This document shows, one piece after another, positions 62,025 through 64,000 of a stretch of DNA of 64,000 nt; within the stretch, counting starts at the first letter, position 1; every line of letters begins with the position of its first letter. Source of the DNA: Anaerocolumna sp. AGMB13020 (GTDB taxonomy: Bacteria; Bacillota; Clostridia; Lachnospirales; Lachnospiraceae); NCBI RefSeq assembly GCF_033100115.1, contig NZ_CP136910.1, forward strand, positions 186,001 through 250,000, written 5' to 3'. A model generated the notes under the pieces. It did no database searches. It saw only the letters and a program-made list of their open reading frames with translations, and was not told the DNA's origin. Position numbers and translations under genes: made by a program.

Positions 62025-64000
62025 CTATACCAGGCTTTGCGGCTGTTCAAATGGCTCAAACCCGAAGGGAATCTCTGTAAAGTCTGGCTGGGTTCTAAGT
62101 GCTGCCGGATTCGTTCCGATAACTCTTTTAAATGCCCTCCTAAAGGATACACAATTGGTATACCCTGTCTTTTCAGCTATGTCATTTACATTCATATCCG
62201 TTCCCTGAAGCAGCTTAACAGCTTGCTGTATACGGATATTCTCCAGATATTCTGAGAAGTTCTGGTTCGTAACTTTCTTAAACTGCAAGGAAAAATAACT
62301 TTCTGAGATATTGAATTCCTGAGAGATCTTACTTAAAGATAAGGTGCTGTCACTATAGTTCTCCTGTATATAATCCTGTATCTTTTCAATGAGTCCCTGC
62401 TGCCTTTGCCTCAGTACGAAGATTTGGCATAATTCCCTGGCAATATCCTCGATGAGTTCAAAGCTTTTCTTCTGATTGAATTTTTCATCCAGTGCACTTA
62501 GCTTTTCCAATTCAAACTTGTTGGGCAGCATAAAACGTATCTTAAGCAATGTATTTCTAATATCTGAAAGCAGCCATTTGCTCATGGTAATGGATAAAGA
62601 ACGTTCCACAAAATTCTCCAGATAAATATTTTTAAGCAGGCTAAGCATCTGATTTTCTTTACCGTTTGTAATAAATTGCAGAAGCTGACTTTCCATTTCA
62701 ATGGTATAACTGTATTGATCCATATCCTTATTGATTTCATGATATAACTGCAGAATATGCTCTGGACCGGCGTATCTTAATGCCTCCATGGCATGTTGTG
62801 ATGCCTGCCAGGTCTGATAGAGATTGGTAAAAGTCTCACTGATACCGCCATATATTACAAGAGAAAAGGCATCTTTAAGTTCACGATACGCTTTGTGAAA
62901 TTGTAGCCTTGCCCTGTCATAAAAAGCTGTGTCAGCACATTTATTTCCTGCTCCCTCTGCCTCGGAATTCATCTGGATAAGTACCGCATAGGACTGAAAA
63001 TCAGCTTCATATAACAATACCCTGTCCTCAAAGTTCCTCTCCAGTACCTCTTTTATAAGCTCCTGGAAGCTGTTTTTGTTTTGCGTAAAATCATCAATAT
63101 AGAATTCCAGTTCATTCAGATAAACCCCCAGATATAACACCAGATAATTACTGTTTTCATTATTGAGATTTAATACCTTGGCAATCTGCTCCGTTTCTAT
63201 AGGCGTATCGGAAAGACCTTTCATTAATCTCGAAAGATATGCCGAGAATATAATAGGTCTTTGATGTTCCAGGGTCTCCTGCAAAGTAATCTTTTTATCA
63301 ATCAGCAAATTAACATAATGATCAATGGAATAGATAACATCCCTTTCTTTTACCTTCACTGTGCCTTCTTCACCTGAGAAAGAATTCATAAGTCTTGACT
63401 CTAACTGCTTTATTGGCTTAAGATTCTTCCAACTTAAGAGTACTAACAGAATTAAACCGATTACAAGCACCAAAATAATTGCAACCCAGTAGATCCGCTG
63501 AATAAAAGCCAGGTTGTGGAAAACCATGGTAGAGGGCTGCACAAGATAATAGCTCCACAGATTGTTATTGGATGAAACTCTGGTTATGAGCATTTTTTCA
63601 TGGTTTAATGTAACATAGCCGGTATTTTTATTTTCTTTTAATAGCTTGGAGGTTTCAAGAATAGCCGTTTCAGCGGAAGCTGAGGTTGCTAAGCGGAATA
63701 TCTCACTGCCACTGCTATCGGTAATACTTAAGAAACCAGTATCATATGTATTAATTCCTGCAAATAGATCTTTAAAGTAATTTTTATTGATACGGTAACA
63801 TATGGTAACCGGCGCCTTTGTATAATTCCTATAAATGGACATAGGGTACGTATATAACAGAAAGTCATCTCTTACATCCGTATATCGCTTTAGACTCTGC
63901 GGCTTTCCATAAGCTGACATATCTGTCAGCACGGCCAGGTATTCCTGATAAAACTCCTTCTTATATCTTTTATTATATTGATAGTACAGGATACTTTTTT
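62025..64000 (-). CDS. membrane-bound AraC-family regulator (YesS/YtdP type), partial
   Basis: The frame is open past the right edge, so the N-terminus is missing. From the right it holds an extracellular sensor part (YPMSIYRNYTKAPVTICYRI, GINTYDTGFLSITDSSGSEI), a membrane helix (IYWVAIILVLVIGLILLVLL), a long cytoplasmic linker and an AraC double helix-turn-helix at the end (LSLSKISQEFNISESYFSLQ, VNDIAEKTGYTNCVSFRRAF, GTNPAALRTQ). Such proteins regulate neighbouring pectin or rhamnogalacturonan genes in Bacillus and Lachnospiraceae. It likely controls the CE8-to-GH28 operon. Confidence 0.9.
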   Translation of the reverse strand, partial: KSILYYQYNKRYKKEFYQEYLAVLTDMSAYGKPQSLKRYTDVRDDFLLYTYPMSIYRNYTKAPVTICYRINKNYFKDLFAGINTYDTGFLSITDSSGSEIFRLATSASAETAILETSKLLKENKNTGYVTLNHEKMLITRVSSNNNLWSYYLVQPSTMVFHNLAFIQRIYWVAIILVLVIGLILLVLLSWKNLKPIKQLESRLMNSFSGEEGTVKVKERDVIYSIDHYVNLLIDKKITLQETLEHQRPIIFSAYLSRLMKGLSDTPIETEQIAKVLNLNNENSNYLVLYLGVYLNELEFYIDDFTQNKNSFQELIKEVLERNFEDRVLLYEADFQSYAVLIQMNSEAEGAGNKCADTAFYDRARLQFHKAYRELKDAFSLVIYGGISETFTNLYQTWQASQHAMEALRYAGPEHILQLYHEINKDMDQYSYTIEMESQLLQFITNGKENQMLSLLKNIYLENFVERSLSITMSKWLLSDIRNTLLKIRFMLPNKFELEKLSALDEKFNQKKSFELIEDIARELCQIFVLRQRQQGLIEKIQDYIQENYSDSTLSLSKISQEFNISESYFSLQFKKVTNQNFSEYLENIRIQQAVKLLQGTDMNVNDIAEKTGYTNCVSFRRAFKRVIGTNPAALRTQPDFTEIPFGFEPFEQPQSLV

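Overview
The window looks like chromosome of a low-GC, spore-forming, plant-fibre-degrading anaerobe of the Clostridia, most like the Lachnospiraceae (clostridial cluster XIVa) or a near relative. This rests on the AT-rich sequence, strong AGGAGG-type ribosome binding sites, a LysM-GH18 spore-cortex-lytic protein at the left edge, dockerin/cohesin proteins, and YesN/Lpl-type sugar uptake genes. This is inference from gene content; no rRNA or tRNA gene was recognised.

Layout. (1) 1-13.1 kb is a loose series of single genes: spore GH18, a nucleotidyltransferase-fold protein, VOC proteins, two AraC regulators, a LUD protein, a lipoprotein, a cyclase-fold protein, and a TetR/hydrolase/membrane-protein module. 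Broken genes lie between them (a monooxygenase fragment and a frameshifted leucine-rich-repeat gene), as does a pair of related RNA-like elements with a covarying stem. (2) 13.7-28.1 kb is the centrepiece, a miniature cellulosome locus for feruloylated, acetylated arabinoxylan. It has a one-cohesin CBM3 scaffoldin followed by four dockerin enzymes (CE1-CBM6-Doc-GH10, GH62-CBM6-Doc-SASA esterase, CE1-CBM6-Doc, GH43-CBM6-CBM6-Doc). Next come a decayed IS110 transposase and an orphan YesN-type response regulator whose receiver has Gly where the phosphorylated Asp should be. Related ~44-bp direct repeats sit on both sides of the block. (3) 28.2-35.9 kb is an arsenic island: MarR, a PAT/ArsN-like acetyltransferase, arsR, a CoA-disulfide-reductase/rhodanese, a second arsR, acr3, arsD and a two-domain arsA. 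It is bracketed by short repeats with an exact 30-bp period. (4) 36-43.6 kb holds a second hydrolase/TetR pair, a truncated old-yellow-enzyme gene, a TetR/quinone-oxidoreductase pair, a nitroreductase and a conserved protein of unknown role. (5) 43.9-48.4 kb is an accessory islet: a KAP-family P-loop NTPase, an apparently chimeric small gene and a frameshifted membrane-protein gene, enclosed by a ~270-bp direct repeat and accompanied by a 127-bp ACGACA-rich palindromic element also found at 28.2 kb. (6) 49-54.3 kb carries an AraC regulator read in frame into an iron-siderophore-type binding lipoprotein, a SAM hydrolase-type protein, an EamA transporter and a monooxygenase. (7) 54.5-64 kb is a pectin-use operon on the minus strand: membrane AraC regulator, pectinesterase CE8, binding protein, two permeases, GH105 and GH28.

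How the parts work together. In region 2 the scaffoldin would tie one dockerin enzyme to a CBM3, with CBM6 modules binding xylan. The catalytic modules together cut the xylan backbone (GH10), remove arabinose (GH62, possibly GH43), and remove ferulate (CE1) and acetate (SASA). In region 7 secreted or cytoplasmic pectin enzymes and an Lpl-type ABC importer handle galacturonides. In region 3 the two ArsR repressors probably control ACR3 efflux powered or assisted by ArsA, with ArsD as the metallochaperone.

The most notable observations are the one-cohesin mini-cellulosome with a dockerin scar beside it, the receiver without its Asp, the repeat-flanked KAP islet with a gene that looks like a deletion fusion, the stop-less AraC/lipoprotein reading frame, the 30-bp repeats around the arsenic island, and the paired structured elements at 5.3 and 6.8 kb.
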